NCBI RefSeq assembly: GCF_046237605.1
Contig: NZ_CP143542.1
Coordinates: forward strand, 434,001 to 498,000
DNA: 64,000 bases
Direction of reading: 5' to 3'
DNA from: Paraperibacillus marinus
GTDB taxonomy: Bacteria > Bacillota > Bacilli > Bacillales > DSM-1321
Part shown: piece by piece, positions 24,783 through 32,777 of the stretch
Numbering within the stretch: position 1 is the first letter of the stretch
Layout of the letters: each line of letters opens with the position of its first letter
Position numbers and translations under genes: made by a program
Notes under the pieces: model-generated
The model's input: the letters and a program-made list of their open reading frames with translations, nothing else
What the model was told of the DNA's origin: nothing
The model's database searches: none

Positions 24783-25823
24783 ATGGTAACAGCTAAAGCG
24801 CGTGCAGTCGATGGACCAGATCAACAATTTCGGGCTGCTGAAATTCAAAGACGTGACCTTGATGTACATGATATTTTAATTGAAATTAAGTTTGCAGGAA
24901 TCTGCCATTCTGATATCCATACAGCTCATGGCGAATGGGGTGCTGTGAACTATCCGCTTGTCCCTGGTCATGAGATTGCGGGATTCGTCACAGATGTGGG
25001 AAGCGGGGTAACAAAATATAAGGTGGGCGACCGGGTTGGGGTCGGCTGCATGGTGGACTCCTGCGGCGAATGTGTGAACTGCCAGAAAGGGGAGGAGCAA
25101 TACTGCCTGAAAGGGAATGTGCCTACTTATGCCGGCGTCGATAAATACGGCGAGCCGACACAGGGCGGTTATTCCACCCATATCGTTGTAACGGAAGACT
25201 TTGTTGTCCGCATTCCGGATAATATCGAACTGGATGCTGCTGCGCCGCTATTGTGTGCGGGCATTACAACCTATTCTCCATTAAATCATTGGAAGGCCGG
25301 TCCAGGAAAGAAAGTAGCCGTTGTCGGTATGGGTGGCCTTGGGCATATGGCTGTCAAGATCGCACATGCCATGGGAGCGGAAGTCAGCGTCCTGTCCCGG
25401 ACACTTGGCAAAAAGGAAGACGGCCTGGAGTTTGGGGCCAAAAACTACTATGCCACAAGCGACCCGGAAACCTTCAAGAAGCTAGCCGGCTCCTTTGATT
25501 TGATCATCAATACGGTCAGTGCGAAGCTCGACATGGATGCCTATTTCAGCCTTCTTACGCTTGACGGCACACTGGTGAACGTTGGTGCGCCTGCAGAACC
25601 ATTATCGGTTAATGTATTCTCACTCATCGGCCATCGCCGCTCATTCGCCGGCTCCATGATCGGCGGAATCCGTGAGACACAGGAGATGCTGGATTTCTGC
25701 TCGGAACACAACATCGTCCCGAATATTGAAATCATCTCAGCCGACCAGATTGATGAAGCCTATGAACGTGTACTGGCTTCTGATGTGAAATATCGATTCG
25801 TGATTGACACGAGCACGATATAA
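24783..25823 (+). CDS. adhA: Zinc-dependent NAD(P) alcohol dehydrogenase
   Basis: A 346-aa medium-chain dehydrogenase of the cinnamyl-alcohol/YahK type that interconverts aldehydes and alcohols. Catalytic zinc site: CHSDIHTAHGEW and PGHEIAGFVTDVG; structural zinc site: VDSCGECVNCQKGEEQYC with four Cys; cofactor loop: VVGMGGLGHMAVK. Start chosen at 24783, where GGAGGG precedes the ATG; a TTG at 24711 would lie in the promoter. Controlled by the divergent MerR-type gene and probably part of an aldehyde-stress response (family knowledge). A hairpin with T-run follows. Confidence 0.92.
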   Translation: MVTAKARAVDGPDQQFRAAEIQRRDLDVHDILIEIKFAGICHSDIHTAHGEWGAVNYPLVPGHEIAGFVTDVGSGVTKYKVGDRVGVGCMVDSCGECVNCQKGEEQYCLKGNVPTYAGVDKYGEPTQGGYSTHIVVTEDFVVRIPDNIELDAAAPLLCAGITTYSPLNHWKAGPGKKVAVVGMGGLGHMAVKIAHAMGAEVSVLSRTLGKKEDGLEFGAKNYYATSDPETFKKLAGSFDLIINTVSAKLDMDAYFSLLTLDGTLVNVGAPAEPLSVNVFSLIGHRRSFAGSMIGGIRETQEMLDFCSEHNIVPNIEIISADQIDEAYERVLASDVKYRFVIDTSTI

Positions 25824-25867
25824 GACTGAATCAAACAGGATGTCCACAAAGCCACGCTTTGTACTTT

Positions 25868-25911
25868 CACCTCAAAAAGTTAGTGAAATCTAACTTTTGA
25901 GGTGTTTATTT
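25868..25911 (+). terminator. Terminator of adhA
   Basis: CACCTCAAAAAGTTAG and CTAACTTTTGAGGTG form a 15-bp stem, followed by TTTATTTAT. It could also be an end of a lost insertion sequence, because a transposase-like start follows at 25912. Confidence 0.75.
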
Positions 25912-25947
25912 ATGTCTAAATATATTGAAGAATTCAAATTAAAATCT
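25912..25947 (+). mobile_element. Possible relic of an IS3-type transposase orfA start
   Basis: The codons from ATG at 25912 read MSKYIEEFKLKS, like the opening of IS3-family OrfA proteins (MxKYSEEFKLK). After twelve residues the similarity ends and unrelated GC-rich sequence continues. Only a short match; a chance likeness is possible. Confidence 0.35.
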
Positions 25948-26081
25948 AAATTTTGGGGGCACCCAGCCCATTTTATGGCTCGCGGCGATTGGACCCCAAG
26001 GGCCCTCCGGAGGGTTCTTCAGGGAGGGAGAGCAAATTCCCTGGTAAAATGTTTGCCAGAACGGGAAAGGACTGTGGAAAC

Positions 26082-26402
26082 TTGATTAAAAAACAGTTTA
26101 AAATCGCAGCATCCACGGGATTTGCCCGGGCAGCATGCCTGTTGGTGAGTGATGCAGTTGAATTCAAGTCCGAAATATTCCTCACATACAGGGGTAAGGC
26201 GGTCAGCCTTAAGAATCCTCCCGATTCTATGATAGAGCTCCTGGCATTAAAGATAAGGCCGGGAACATATGTAGGGCTGATCGCAATGGGCAGTGATGAG
26301 TGTGATGCATTACAAAGGATAGAAAAGACATTGCGTGAACATTTGCTGATTGGAAATGAAGGGAAATGGCAAGAAGCTGTACGCTGCGTAGACCGGAATT
26401 AA
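26082..26402 (+). CDS. HPr/Crh-like protein without the phospho-accepting His
   Basis: A 106-aa protein with the order of an HPr domain: IKKQFKIAASTGFARAACLLV, EIFLTYRGKAVSLKNPPDSM, LALKIRPGTYVGLIAMGSDECDALQRIEKTLREHL. HPr proteins carry His15 in GIHARPA and Crh has Gln there; here the loop reads STGFARAA with no His. The Ser46 region (KSIMG in HPr) reads KNPPD, so that site also looks lost. A role in sugar phosphotransfer is therefore unlikely; a scaffold or degenerate paralogue is more likely. The TTG at 26082 is the family-like start; a longer frame from 25953 has an implausible, Gly/Pro-rich N-terminus. Confidence 0.55.
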   Translation: MIKKQFKIAASTGFARAACLLVSDAVEFKSEIFLTYRGKAVSLKNPPDSMIELLALKIRPGTYVGLIAMGSDECDALQRIEKTLREHLLIGNEGKWQEAVRCVDRN

Positions 26403-26477
26403 AACAGGAGGTCCCCGGCCTTTTCTGTGGCAGCTCATTTAAGGGTAATCTGGATAACATTCTAACAATTGCAAGTT

Positions 26478-26509
26478 CCATTCCAGTATTGGAGTGGTTT
26501 TTTTTTTCG
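26478..26509 (+). terminator. Terminator after the HPr-like gene
   Basis: CCATTCCA / TGGAGTGG stem with a four-base loop followed by ten T residues. Confidence 0.8.
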
Positions 26510-26600
26510 TGAATGAAATGAAGTGGAGCGTAAGGCGAATGATTTACACCCTTCCCGCTGAGAATAAGGGAGTGTAATTTTTCAAGAAGGGGTGATTGTG

Positions 26601-27530
26601 ATGCATTGCCGCTCAACAGCCGAGCTGGAAAGTCTTGTTGCCGAGGCAAAACCATATGCAGCGCGGGGGAAGGCTGCCGATTATATTCCTGCTCTCTCGG
26701 AGGTGAATGCCGATCAGCTGTCGGTTTCACTCTTTTATCCGGATGGCTGCCACTATACGGGCGGCGACGGAAACCAGGTCCTGACGCTGCAGAGCATTTC
26801 AAAGGTGGTTACCCTTGCGCTGGCCTTGATGGACAGAGGGGAGGAATATGTATTTGACCGTGTGGGGCAGGAGCCGACAGGGGATCCGTTTAATTCCATT
26901 GCCAAGCTTGAGACGATGAATCCTTCTAAGCCCTTGAATCCAATGATCAATGCAGGTGCCCTTGCCGTAACTAGCATGATCGGCGGAAGCAGTGTTGATG
27001 AAAGGCTCGGGAGGATTCTTGATTTTATAAGGGAGATGACCGGGGGCGAGGCGGCAGGATACAATGAAAGGATTGCCCTGTCTGAATATGAAACCTCCAA
27101 TCTCAATCGGGCACTTTGCTACTTTATGAAACAAAGCAGGGTCATCCAGGAAGATGTGGAAGGCTTGATGGAGCTGTACTGCAAGCAGTGTGCAATTGAA
27201 ATGGACTGTCTCAGCCTGGCAAAAATGGGATGCGTATTTGCGATGGACGGTGTAAATACCGTGACCGGAAAGCAGGTAATGCCGCCTGATGTAGCAAGAA
27301 TCTGCAAAACCTTCATGGTCACCTGCGGGATGTATAATGCCTCAGGGGAATTCGCCATCAAAGTGGGCATCCCGGCTAAAAGCGGTGTATCCGGCGGAAT
27401 CATGGGGGCCCTCCCAGGCAAATGCGGAATCGGCATCTTCGGCGCTGCCCTCGATGAAAAAGGTAACAGCCTCGCAGGTGTAAAACTGCTCGAAATCATG
27501 TCCAGAAAATACTCATTGAGCATGTTTTAG
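26601..27530 (+). CDS. glsA: Glutaminase A
   Basis: A 309-aa cytosolic glutaminase (beta-lactamase-like serine hydrolase) that makes glutamate and ammonia from glutamine. The catalytic Ser65 and Lys68 lie in LTLQSISKV (SxxK). NPMINAGALAV, YNASGEFA and PAKSGVSGGIMG are conserved family segments. The length equals that of one of the two Bacillus glutaminases. GAAGGGG precedes the ATG at 26601; the frame is open from a GTG nine bases earlier. Monocistronic; a pair of GGGAAAT palindromes lies directly downstream. Confidence 0.93.
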   Translation: MHCRSTAELESLVAEAKPYAARGKAADYIPALSEVNADQLSVSLFYPDGCHYTGGDGNQVLTLQSISKVVTLALALMDRGEEYVFDRVGQEPTGDPFNSIAKLETMNPSKPLNPMINAGALAVTSMIGGSSVDERLGRILDFIREMTGGEAAGYNERIALSEYETSNLNRALCYFMKQSRVIQEDVEGLMELYCKQCAIEMDCLSLAKMGCVFAMDGVNTVTGKQVMPPDVARICKTFMVTCGMYNASGEFAIKVGIPAKSGVSGGIMGALPGKCGIGIFGAALDEKGNSLAGVKLLEIMSRKYSLSMF

Positions 27531-27650
27531 AGGGGGGACAGTCCCTCATTTTCCGGAGGAGAATTATTTCCCAAGCCGGCAAGCTCACATCCAGCAGGGG
27601 TTAGGAGGGGGACAGTCCCCCATTTCCCGGGGGCGGTTTATTTCCCAAGC
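27531..27650. repeat. GGGAAAT palindromic repeats after glsA
   Basis: Two members: 27531-27558 (GGGGGGACAGTCCCTCATT...) and 27606-27630 (GGGGGACAGTCCCCCATT then TCCCGG), each followed by a loose TTATTTCCCAAG. They lie between two converging genes. Confidence 0.75.
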
Positions 27651-27712
27651 CCAATAGCCCTTATCCATAGAGGGGTAAGGGCGGGAAGTCTCCTGTTTAT
27701 GGCTCTTCCGCG

Positions 27713-28381
27713 TTACAGGCTGTTCAACGGACTCAGCAGGTCCGGGGTGTTGTTCTTTGGTGAGTTGACGAGGGTGGAGACCTGGTATTTGTCCATTTTG
27801 TCGGCAGGATACGGGACGAGCAGGGATTTCAGGACAGCTGCATCGTGCAGTTCCGGATCAAGCCAGTCGGAATAAGATTCTGGCGGCAGGATGACGGGCA
27901 TGCGGTCGTGTACATCCCGGGTCATGCTGTTGGCTTCTGTTGTGATGATGGTGCATGATCTGACCGGATTTTCGCCCTTATTCCAGTCATCATACAGTCC
28001 CGCAAAGGCAAAGGGTGCTTCATCCTTCATGATAAAACGGTAAGGCTGTTTTTCTTTGCCTTCCCGTTTCCATTCATAAAACCCGTCCGCAAGGATCAGG
28101 CAGCGCTTGTGCCTGAAAGGCCCCTTGAAGCTCGGCTTTGTGTCGATTCCCTCAGAACGGGCATTGATCATTTTATAACCGATTTTTGCATCCTTGGCCC
28201 AAAACGGGATAAGGCCCCATCTCATAAGATTCCCACGGCGCGCACTGCCTTCAGCCGTCACGGCAAGTATATTCTGGCTTGGTGCAATATTATAATGAGG
28301 AATCAATTCCTCCGGAAAATCGAATTCAAATTTAGCCTGCAATTGCTGCAGTCCCTCTGTAAGGGTATATCTTCCGCACAT
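27713..28381 (-). CDS. SRAP-domain protein (YedK/HMCES family)
   Basis: A 222-aa protein that by family forms a covalent link with abasic sites in single-stranded DNA. Cys2 (MCGRYTL) becomes the N-terminal nucleophile after Met removal. The remaining active-site residues lie in PSQNILAV (Asn), FKGPFRHKRCLILADGFYEWKREGK (Glu of the WYEW-like motif) and VHDRMPVIL (His). The ATG is preceded by GAGGTGA on the minus strand. Single gene between glsA and the quinone-stress operon. Confidence 0.93.
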   Translation of the reverse strand: MCGRYTLTEGLQQLQAKFEFDFPEELIPHYNIAPSQNILAVTAEGSARRGNLMRWGLIPFWAKDAKIGYKMINARSEGIDTKPSFKGPFRHKRCLILADGFYEWKREGKEKQPYRFIMKDEAPFAFAGLYDDWNKGENPVRSCTIITTEANSMTRDVHDRMPVILPPESYSDWLDPELHDAAVLKSLLVPYPADKMDKYQVSTLVNSPKNNTPDLLSPLNSL

Positions 28382-28458
28382 AAAATCACCTCATCATCAT
28401 TTTACCCTCCTGAAATGATTACAATCTATCCCTGAAAAAGAGGATCAAAAAAATATCA

Positions 28459-28499
28459 TTGACATATACTGAAATATGATTTATCTTTAATTCAAGATA
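28459..28499 (+). promoter_or_regulatory. Promoter with MhqR-like operator (box 1)
   Basis: TTGACA (28459-28464), 17 bases, TATCTT (28482-28487). The palindrome TATCTTTAATTCAAGATA (28482-28499) overlaps the -10 box and resembles the Bacillus MhqR box (TATCTnnAATTnnAGATA). Confidence 0.75.
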
Positions 28500-28551
28500 T
28501 TTAAATTAAAAGTAACTTGTCTCGTTAGAACTTTTCTTTTTTTTAACTAAT

Positions 28552-28569
28552 TATCTCAACTTCAAGACT
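28552..28569 (+). promoter_or_regulatory. Second MhqR-like box
   Basis: TATCTCAACTTCAAGACT shares TATCT and TTCAAGA at the same spacing with box 1, 70 bases downstream of it and 42 bases before the DoxX gene. Weaker symmetry. Confidence 0.45.
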
Positions 28570-28611
28570 TTTAATTTGAATATTAATAAAACCATTTAGG
28601 AGGAACACAAT

Positions 28612-28998
28612 ATGTTAGATACAGGCTTGCTGCTTATTAGGCTGGTGATTGGATTGATCTTTATGGCACACGGAACACAGAAACTTTTTGGCTGGTTTGG
28701 CGGATATGGATTGAAGGGAACAGGACAATGGTTTGATTCAATCGGCATGAAACCGGGCTATACGATGGCTCTTATGGCAGGACTCAGTGAATTTGTCGGA
28801 GGATTCCTGTTTGCATCAGGCATCTTCACCCTGGCAGGCTCTCTATTGATCATCGCTACCATGCTTGTAGCCATCTTCAAGGTGCATGGCTCTAACGGCT
28901 TCTGGGCCACACAAAACGGATATGAACTCAATTTCATCCTGATCGCAGTCGCAGCAGGAGTTGCGCTTACCGGACCGGGAGCTTACACGCTTTTATAA
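28612..28998 (+). CDS. DoxX-family membrane protein (MhqP-like)
   Basis: A 128-aa integral membrane protein with four hydrophobic helices, opening MLDTGLLLIRLVIGLIFMAHGTQKLFGWFGGYG, the DoxX signature. In Bacillus subtilis a DoxX protein (MhqP) belongs with dioxygenase MhqO in the MhqR regulon, which answers catechols and quinones. GGAGGAACA precedes the ATG. It heads an operon of DoxX, two VOC dioxygenases and an esterase behind two MhqR-like boxes. Biochemical activity of the DoxX protein itself is not established. Confidence 0.88.
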   Translation: MLDTGLLLIRLVIGLIFMAHGTQKLFGWFGGYGLKGTGQWFDSIGMKPGYTMALMAGLSEFVGGFLFASGIFTLAGSLLIIATMLVAIFKVHGSNGFWATQNGYELNFILIAVAAGVALTGPGAYTLL

Positions 28999-29030
28999 AA
29001 ACAAACACCACACAAGACGGAGGTATCATC

Positions 29031-30005
29031 ATGGAACTGAAAGGCATACACCACATTTCTGCTCTAACGGCAAAAGCTGCCGGAAATTATCAATTTTATA
29101 CGGAGGTTATGGGGATGCGCCTGGTCAAAAAAACAGTAAACCAGGATGATACCTCCGTGTACCATCTCTTCTATGGAGATGATAAAGGAAATCCGGGAAC
29201 GGAATTGACGTTTTTTGAAATACCGATGGCTGCGCGGACTCATGAAGGAGTGAACAGCATTTCGGCGACGTCCCTCCGGGTGGCTGATGACAGCGCCCTT
29301 CACTATTGGAAGAAGCGCCTGCAGGATCATGGAGTGGAAACAGAAGGCATCAAGGATCGCGCCGGACGCAGGACGCTGGCTTTCCGTGATCCTGAAGGAA
29401 TGCGCCTGATTCTTGTATCAGATGAAACAAACAAGGGTGTGGCAGCCGGAAGTCCATGGGAGAAAAGCCCGGTCCCGGCCGAATATGCAATTCTCGGCCT
29501 TGGGCCGGTTATGCTGACGGTGAGTGATGCGGCCGCAACCGTTCGCATCCTGGCCGATCTCCTTGGTTTCCGTAAAAAAGGTTCGTATGCACCTTATACA
29601 ATCGGGCAGCCTGACATTTTAGTCTATGAAACAGGAGAAGGCGGCACGGGTGCCGAAGTGCATATCGAGCAGAGGAATGACCTGCCGAAAGAAAGGATTG
29701 GCCGGGGCGGGGTACATCATGTCGCGTTCAGGGTAGATAATGAGGAAGAAATGAGATCCTGGGTTCAGACATTAAAGGATGCGCGGATCGCAAGCTCGGG
29801 CTATGTGGACCGGTATTACTTCCGTTCCCTCTACTTCAGGGAGCCGAACGGCATCCTGTTTGAACTGGCGACAGACGGCCCGGGATTCGATACAGACGAA
29901 GAACTGGCGCATTTAGGGGAATCGCTCGCCCTGCCGCCGTTCCTTGAGGACAAGCGCAGTGAAATCGAAGCAAAGCTGAAGCCTCTTGATACGAAGCTCC
30001 GTTAA
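29031..30005 (+). CDS. mhqO: Ring-cleaving VOC dioxygenase (MhqO-like), copy 1
   Basis: A 324-aa protein made of two VOC (glyoxalase/extradiol dioxygenase) modules, residues about 4-130 and 150-285. Metal ligands typical of the family are in GIHHISALTAKA (His), GVHHVAFRVDN (His) and GILFELATDGPGF (Glu). The family cleaves hydroquinone- or catechol-type rings in quinone detoxification. Second gene of the DoxX operon, 32 bases after the first. It shares MGMRLVKKTVNQDD with copy 2 (LGLRLVKKTVNFDD), so the pair arose by duplication. Confidence 0.88.
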   Translation: MELKGIHHISALTAKAAGNYQFYTEVMGMRLVKKTVNQDDTSVYHLFYGDDKGNPGTELTFFEIPMAARTHEGVNSISATSLRVADDSALHYWKKRLQDHGVETEGIKDRAGRRTLAFRDPEGMRLILVSDETNKGVAAGSPWEKSPVPAEYAILGLGPVMLTVSDAAATVRILADLLGFRKKGSYAPYTIGQPDILVYETGEGGTGAEVHIEQRNDLPKERIGRGGVHHVAFRVDNEEEMRSWVQTLKDARIASSGYVDRYYFRSLYFREPNGILFELATDGPGFDTDEELAHLGESLALPPFLEDKRSEIEAKLKPLDTKLR

Positions 30006-30023
30006 AATGAAAGGAGAATGAAG

Positions 30024-30971
30024 ATGGAGAAAAGAACTGCAGGAATTCACCATATCACCGCAATTGTCGGCAACCCCCAGGAAAATGTAGATTTTTATGC
30101 AGGCGTGCTTGGCCTGCGGCTGGTTAAAAAGACGGTAAATTTTGATGACCCGGGGACGTATCATCTATATTTCGGGAACGAAGCTGGAAGTCCCGGTACG
30201 ATCATGACCTTTTTTCCATGGCCGGGTGCGTACAGGGGGAAAATTGGTGCCGGCCAGGTCGGGATCACGTCCTTCGCTGTGCCAATAGACTCTCTCGGGT
30301 TCTGGGAGGAGCGGCTGGTGAAGCTTGGAATCCCATTTGAAAAAACGATGAGGTTCGGCGAAGAGAGCCTGCAGTTCGAGGATCCACATGGTCTTCGTTT
30401 AGAGCTGACGGCAAGAAGTGAAGGTCCGGAGGGCACCTGGTCGTTTGGCGGGGTTACCCCGGAGCATGCGATCAAAGGCTTTGCCGGAGCCGTCCTGTTC
30501 AGTGCGAGGCCGGATAGCACGATGAAGCTGCTGAGCGGCGGAATGGGTCTTGAGGAAATAGGGACAGAAGGCGATTATACAAGGTACAGGTCCCTTGCGA
30601 ATATTGGAAATGTCATCGATGTCCAAAGGACGGAGCTCCCGGCAGGCACGATGGGGACCGGCATTGTTCATCATATTGCCTGGCGGGCGGATGATTATGA
30701 AGATCATGAAAGCTGGAGGCAGTATATTGGGGATAAAGGCTATCAGGTCACCCCGATTGTGGACAGGCAGTATTTCAATGCGGTATATTTCAGGGAAAAG
30801 GGCGGCATTCTGTTTGAGATTGCCACAGACCCGCCCGGCTTTGCCAAGGATGAGCCGCAGGAGGTTATGGGACAGAAGCTGCTGCTGCCTCCGTGGCTTG
30901 AGGAAAGAAGATCACAGATAGAGGCTGGGCTGCTGCCTGCCGAACCTAGAGTACTGGAGGGAGATATATGA
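30024..30971 (+). CDS. Ring-cleaving VOC dioxygenase (MhqA/MhqO-like), copy 2
   Basis: A 315-aa paralogue of the preceding gene with the same two-module layout: GIHHITAIVGNPQ, GIVHHIAWRADD and GILFEIATDPPGF carry the metal ligands. The ATG at 30024 has AAGGAG seven bases upstream; an ATG at 30018 would sit directly on that site. It ends with an ATGA overlap into the esterase gene, so the two are translationally coupled. Having both dioxygenases in one operon differs from Bacillus subtilis, where mhqA and mhqNOP are separate. Confidence 0.87.
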   Translation: MEKRTAGIHHITAIVGNPQENVDFYAGVLGLRLVKKTVNFDDPGTYHLYFGNEAGSPGTIMTFFPWPGAYRGKIGAGQVGITSFAVPIDSLGFWEERLVKLGIPFEKTMRFGEESLQFEDPHGLRLELTARSEGPEGTWSFGGVTPEHAIKGFAGAVLFSARPDSTMKLLSGGMGLEEIGTEGDYTRYRSLANIGNVIDVQRTELPAGTMGTGIVHHIAWRADDYEDHESWRQYIGDKGYQVTPIVDRQYFNAVYFREKGGILFEIATDPPGFAKDEPQEVMGQKLLLPPWLEERRSQIEAGLLPAEPRVLEGDI

Positions 30972-31579
30972 ATATGAAGCATATTTTCAAGAAGGGTGCA
31001 GATCCGGCAGCACCGACACTGCTGCTCCTGCATGGGACGGGCGGTACCGAAGAGGACCTGCTGGGGCTTGCTGAGATTATCAATCCGGAATCCAATGTCC
31101 TGAGTGTGAGGGGCAGTGTCCTGGAAAACGGGATGCCGAGATTTTTCAGGCGTCTTGCTGAAGGCGTGTTTGATGAAGAAGATTTGATCCAGAGGACTAA
31201 AGAGCTTCATGAATTCATTGGCAGCGCGGCAGCCGAGCATGGATTCGACCGGGGGAATGTGGTGGCGGTAGGCTACTCGAACGGTGCCAACATTGCAGGA
31301 AGCCTCCTGTTCCACTATGAAGCGGCACTTAGGGGAGCCATCCTTCACCATCCGATGGTGCCAAGAAGAGGAATCGTCCTGCCCGACCTTGCCAAAACGC
31401 CGGTATTCATCGGGGCAGGCAAAAATGACCCGATCTGCCCGCCGCAGGAATCCATAGAACTCAGCACCTTCCTCCAGGAAGCAGGCGCAACCGTCGAACT
31501 TCACTGGGAAGAAAACGGACACCAATTAACCCGCACCGAAGTAGACAAGGCTGCCGAGTGGTTTCGCAGGGAATTTTAG
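30968..31579 (+). CDS. mhqD: Alpha/beta hydrolase, MhqD-like carboxylesterase
   Basis: A 203-aa phospholipase/carboxylesterase-fold hydrolase. Nucleophile Ser104 lies in VGYSNGANIA; the acid is likely Asp in GAGKNDPICPP and the base His in ENGHQLT. The oxyanion region LLHGTGGTEEDLL is typical. MhqD of Bacillus subtilis is induced with the MhqR regulon and is thought to act on quinone-derived esters; here the gene overlaps the dioxygenase by four bases. Last gene of the operon; a GGGAAAT palindrome follows its stop. Confidence 0.88.
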   Translation: MNMKHIFKKGADPAAPTLLLLHGTGGTEEDLLGLAEIINPESNVLSVRGSVLENGMPRFFRRLAEGVFDEEDLIQRTKELHEFIGSAAAEHGFDRGNVVAVGYSNGANIAGSLLFHYEAALRGAILHHPMVPRRGIVLPDLAKTPVFIGAGKNDPICPPQESIELSTFLQEAGATVELHWEENGHQLTRTEVDKAAEWFRREF

Positions 31580-31690
31580 GGAAATGGGGGACTGTCCCCT
31601 ATTTCCCATTCGATACATGCAATCATATCAAAGGTTCCGAGCTGATGTAGGAAGCCGGGAAATAAAAGTACTGCCCCATTTCCCGAATTT
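31578..31690. repeat. GGGAAAT palindromic repeats after mhqD
   Basis: 31579-31608 is a complete member (GGGAAATGGGGGACTGTC followed by CCCTATTTCCC); 31654-31685 is a diverged one (GGGAAATAAAAGTACTG then CCCCATTTCCC). They fill the gap before the flavin reductase-like gene. Confidence 0.85.
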
Positions 31691-31703
31691 TGGAGGTGAA
31701 GCT

Positions 31704-32315
31704 GTGATTAGTCTGGATCCGAGTGTGTTGAGTGAGAGGGAGAATTATAAGTTTTTGATTGGGAGTGTGATTCCCCGGCCGGTGGCGCTGGTGACGACTG
31801 TTTCGGCGGAGGGGGTCGTGAATGCAGCGCCGTTCAGTTATTTCAATATTGTGAGTTCGAATCCCCCGATGATTTCCATTTCCATTCAGCGGCGGAATGG
31901 GGAACAGAAGGATACGGCGAAGAATGCATCACTGTCGGGTGAGATGGTAGTCCATATCACAGATGAAGATATCGTGGAAGCCGCGAATGAAACAGCAGCA
32001 GAACTGGATTATAATCACAGCGAGATTGAGCGTGCAGGATTCACCCTAATTCAGAGTACGGCGGTCAAGGTCCCCGGCATCCGTGAAGCCAAGGTACGCT
32101 TAGAATGCAAGATTGAGAGAATCATACCCTTGGGCGGGACCGGAGACAAACCGGGCTGTGATCTGATTATTGGGAGAGTCTCCCGATATCATATCGAGGA
32201 GCAGCTTTATGAAAAAGGAAGAATCGACCCCTGCGGCCTGAAGCCGGTCAGCCGTCTGGCGGGCAACAGCTACGCAAAACTTGGCGAAATCTTTGATCTC
32301 GAGCGGCCGAAGTGA
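31704..32315 (+). CDS. Flavin reductase-like FMN-binding protein
   Basis: A 203-aa protein of the flavin reductase/DIM6-NTAB split-barrel family. IGSVIPRPVALVTTVSAEGVVNAAPFSYFNIVSSNPP (about 17-53) is the FMN-binding core. The partner enzyme is unknown; proximity to the quinone-stress operon suggests, but does not prove, redox detoxification. The GTG at 31704 is chosen because TGGAGGTGA lies just upstream; in-frame sequence before it is repeat DNA. It may be transcribed on its own or by read-through from the operon. Confidence 0.87.
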   Translation: MISLDPSVLSERENYKFLIGSVIPRPVALVTTVSAEGVVNAAPFSYFNIVSSNPPMISISIQRRNGEQKDTAKNASLSGEMVVHITDEDIVEAANETAAELDYNHSEIERAGFTLIQSTAVKVPGIREAKVRLECKIERIIPLGGTGDKPGCDLIIGRVSRYHIEEQLYEKGRIDPCGLKPVSRLAGNSYAKLGEIFDLERPK

Positions 32316-32356
32316 ATAGGAGGAAGAGGGAGCTCACTGCCCTCTTCCTCCTATTC
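32316..32356. terminator. Bidirectional terminator
   Basis: AATAGGAGGAAGAGGG pairs with CCCTCTTCCTCCTATT over 16 bp, between converging genes; part of the arm lies inside the end of the next gene. Confidence 0.75.
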
Positions 32357-32648
32357 GTTCCTGCAGCCGGCCGGCGATGATCCATACAGATTTCAGAAGG
32401 GACAGGAACAGGCAGAGCACCGCCAGGAACCAGGCAAAGGCGAAGGCACGCCGCAGTGCCAGGGAATCCGAAGCTGCAGACATCAAAGAAACAGCATCCA
32501 TGATAAGAAGCGGTGCCGCTCCCAGGAGGAATAGAATCACGAGGATAGTCCTGCCCCGCACGTTCCGCATATTGAGCGAATGGAAGACCCCAAGGACAGA
32601 AATCAAAAGAATACCTATACAAAAGGCTGTCCTGATCAATAGATCCAT
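32334..32648 (-). CDS. Small membrane protein of unknown function
   Basis: A 104-aa protein with three hydrophobic segments (about residues 5-25, 34-55 and 66-88) and a charged C-terminus. Not recognised. The ATG at 32648 has GGAGG eleven bases upstream on the minus strand; the frame is open eight codons further. Convergent with the flavin reductase-like gene, with whose terminator its 3' end overlaps. Divergent from the DUF402 gene. Confidence 0.6.
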   Translation of the reverse strand: MDLLIRTAFCIGILLISVLGVFHSLNMRNVRGRTILVILFLLGAAPLLIMDAVSLMSAASDSLALRRAFAFAWFLAVLCLFLSLLKSVWIIAGRLQERIGGRGQ

Positions 32649-32777
32649 CAAATTTGGAACCTCCAATCTCAAACTACTACATAATTTTTCGGAATATTAG
32701 TAATTATTATTAAAAAGGTTGGCACCTTTTTCCTCTTTTTTGTTAAAATATCAAAAAGAAGAGGAAAGGGAGAGGCG

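Noticed and set aside
26753..27523. Several long minus-strand frames inside glsA
   Set aside because: Shadows of a well-supported gene on the other strand; no ribosome sites. The same applies to long antisense frames inside gatA, the chemotaxis receptor, the sugar operon and the symporter.
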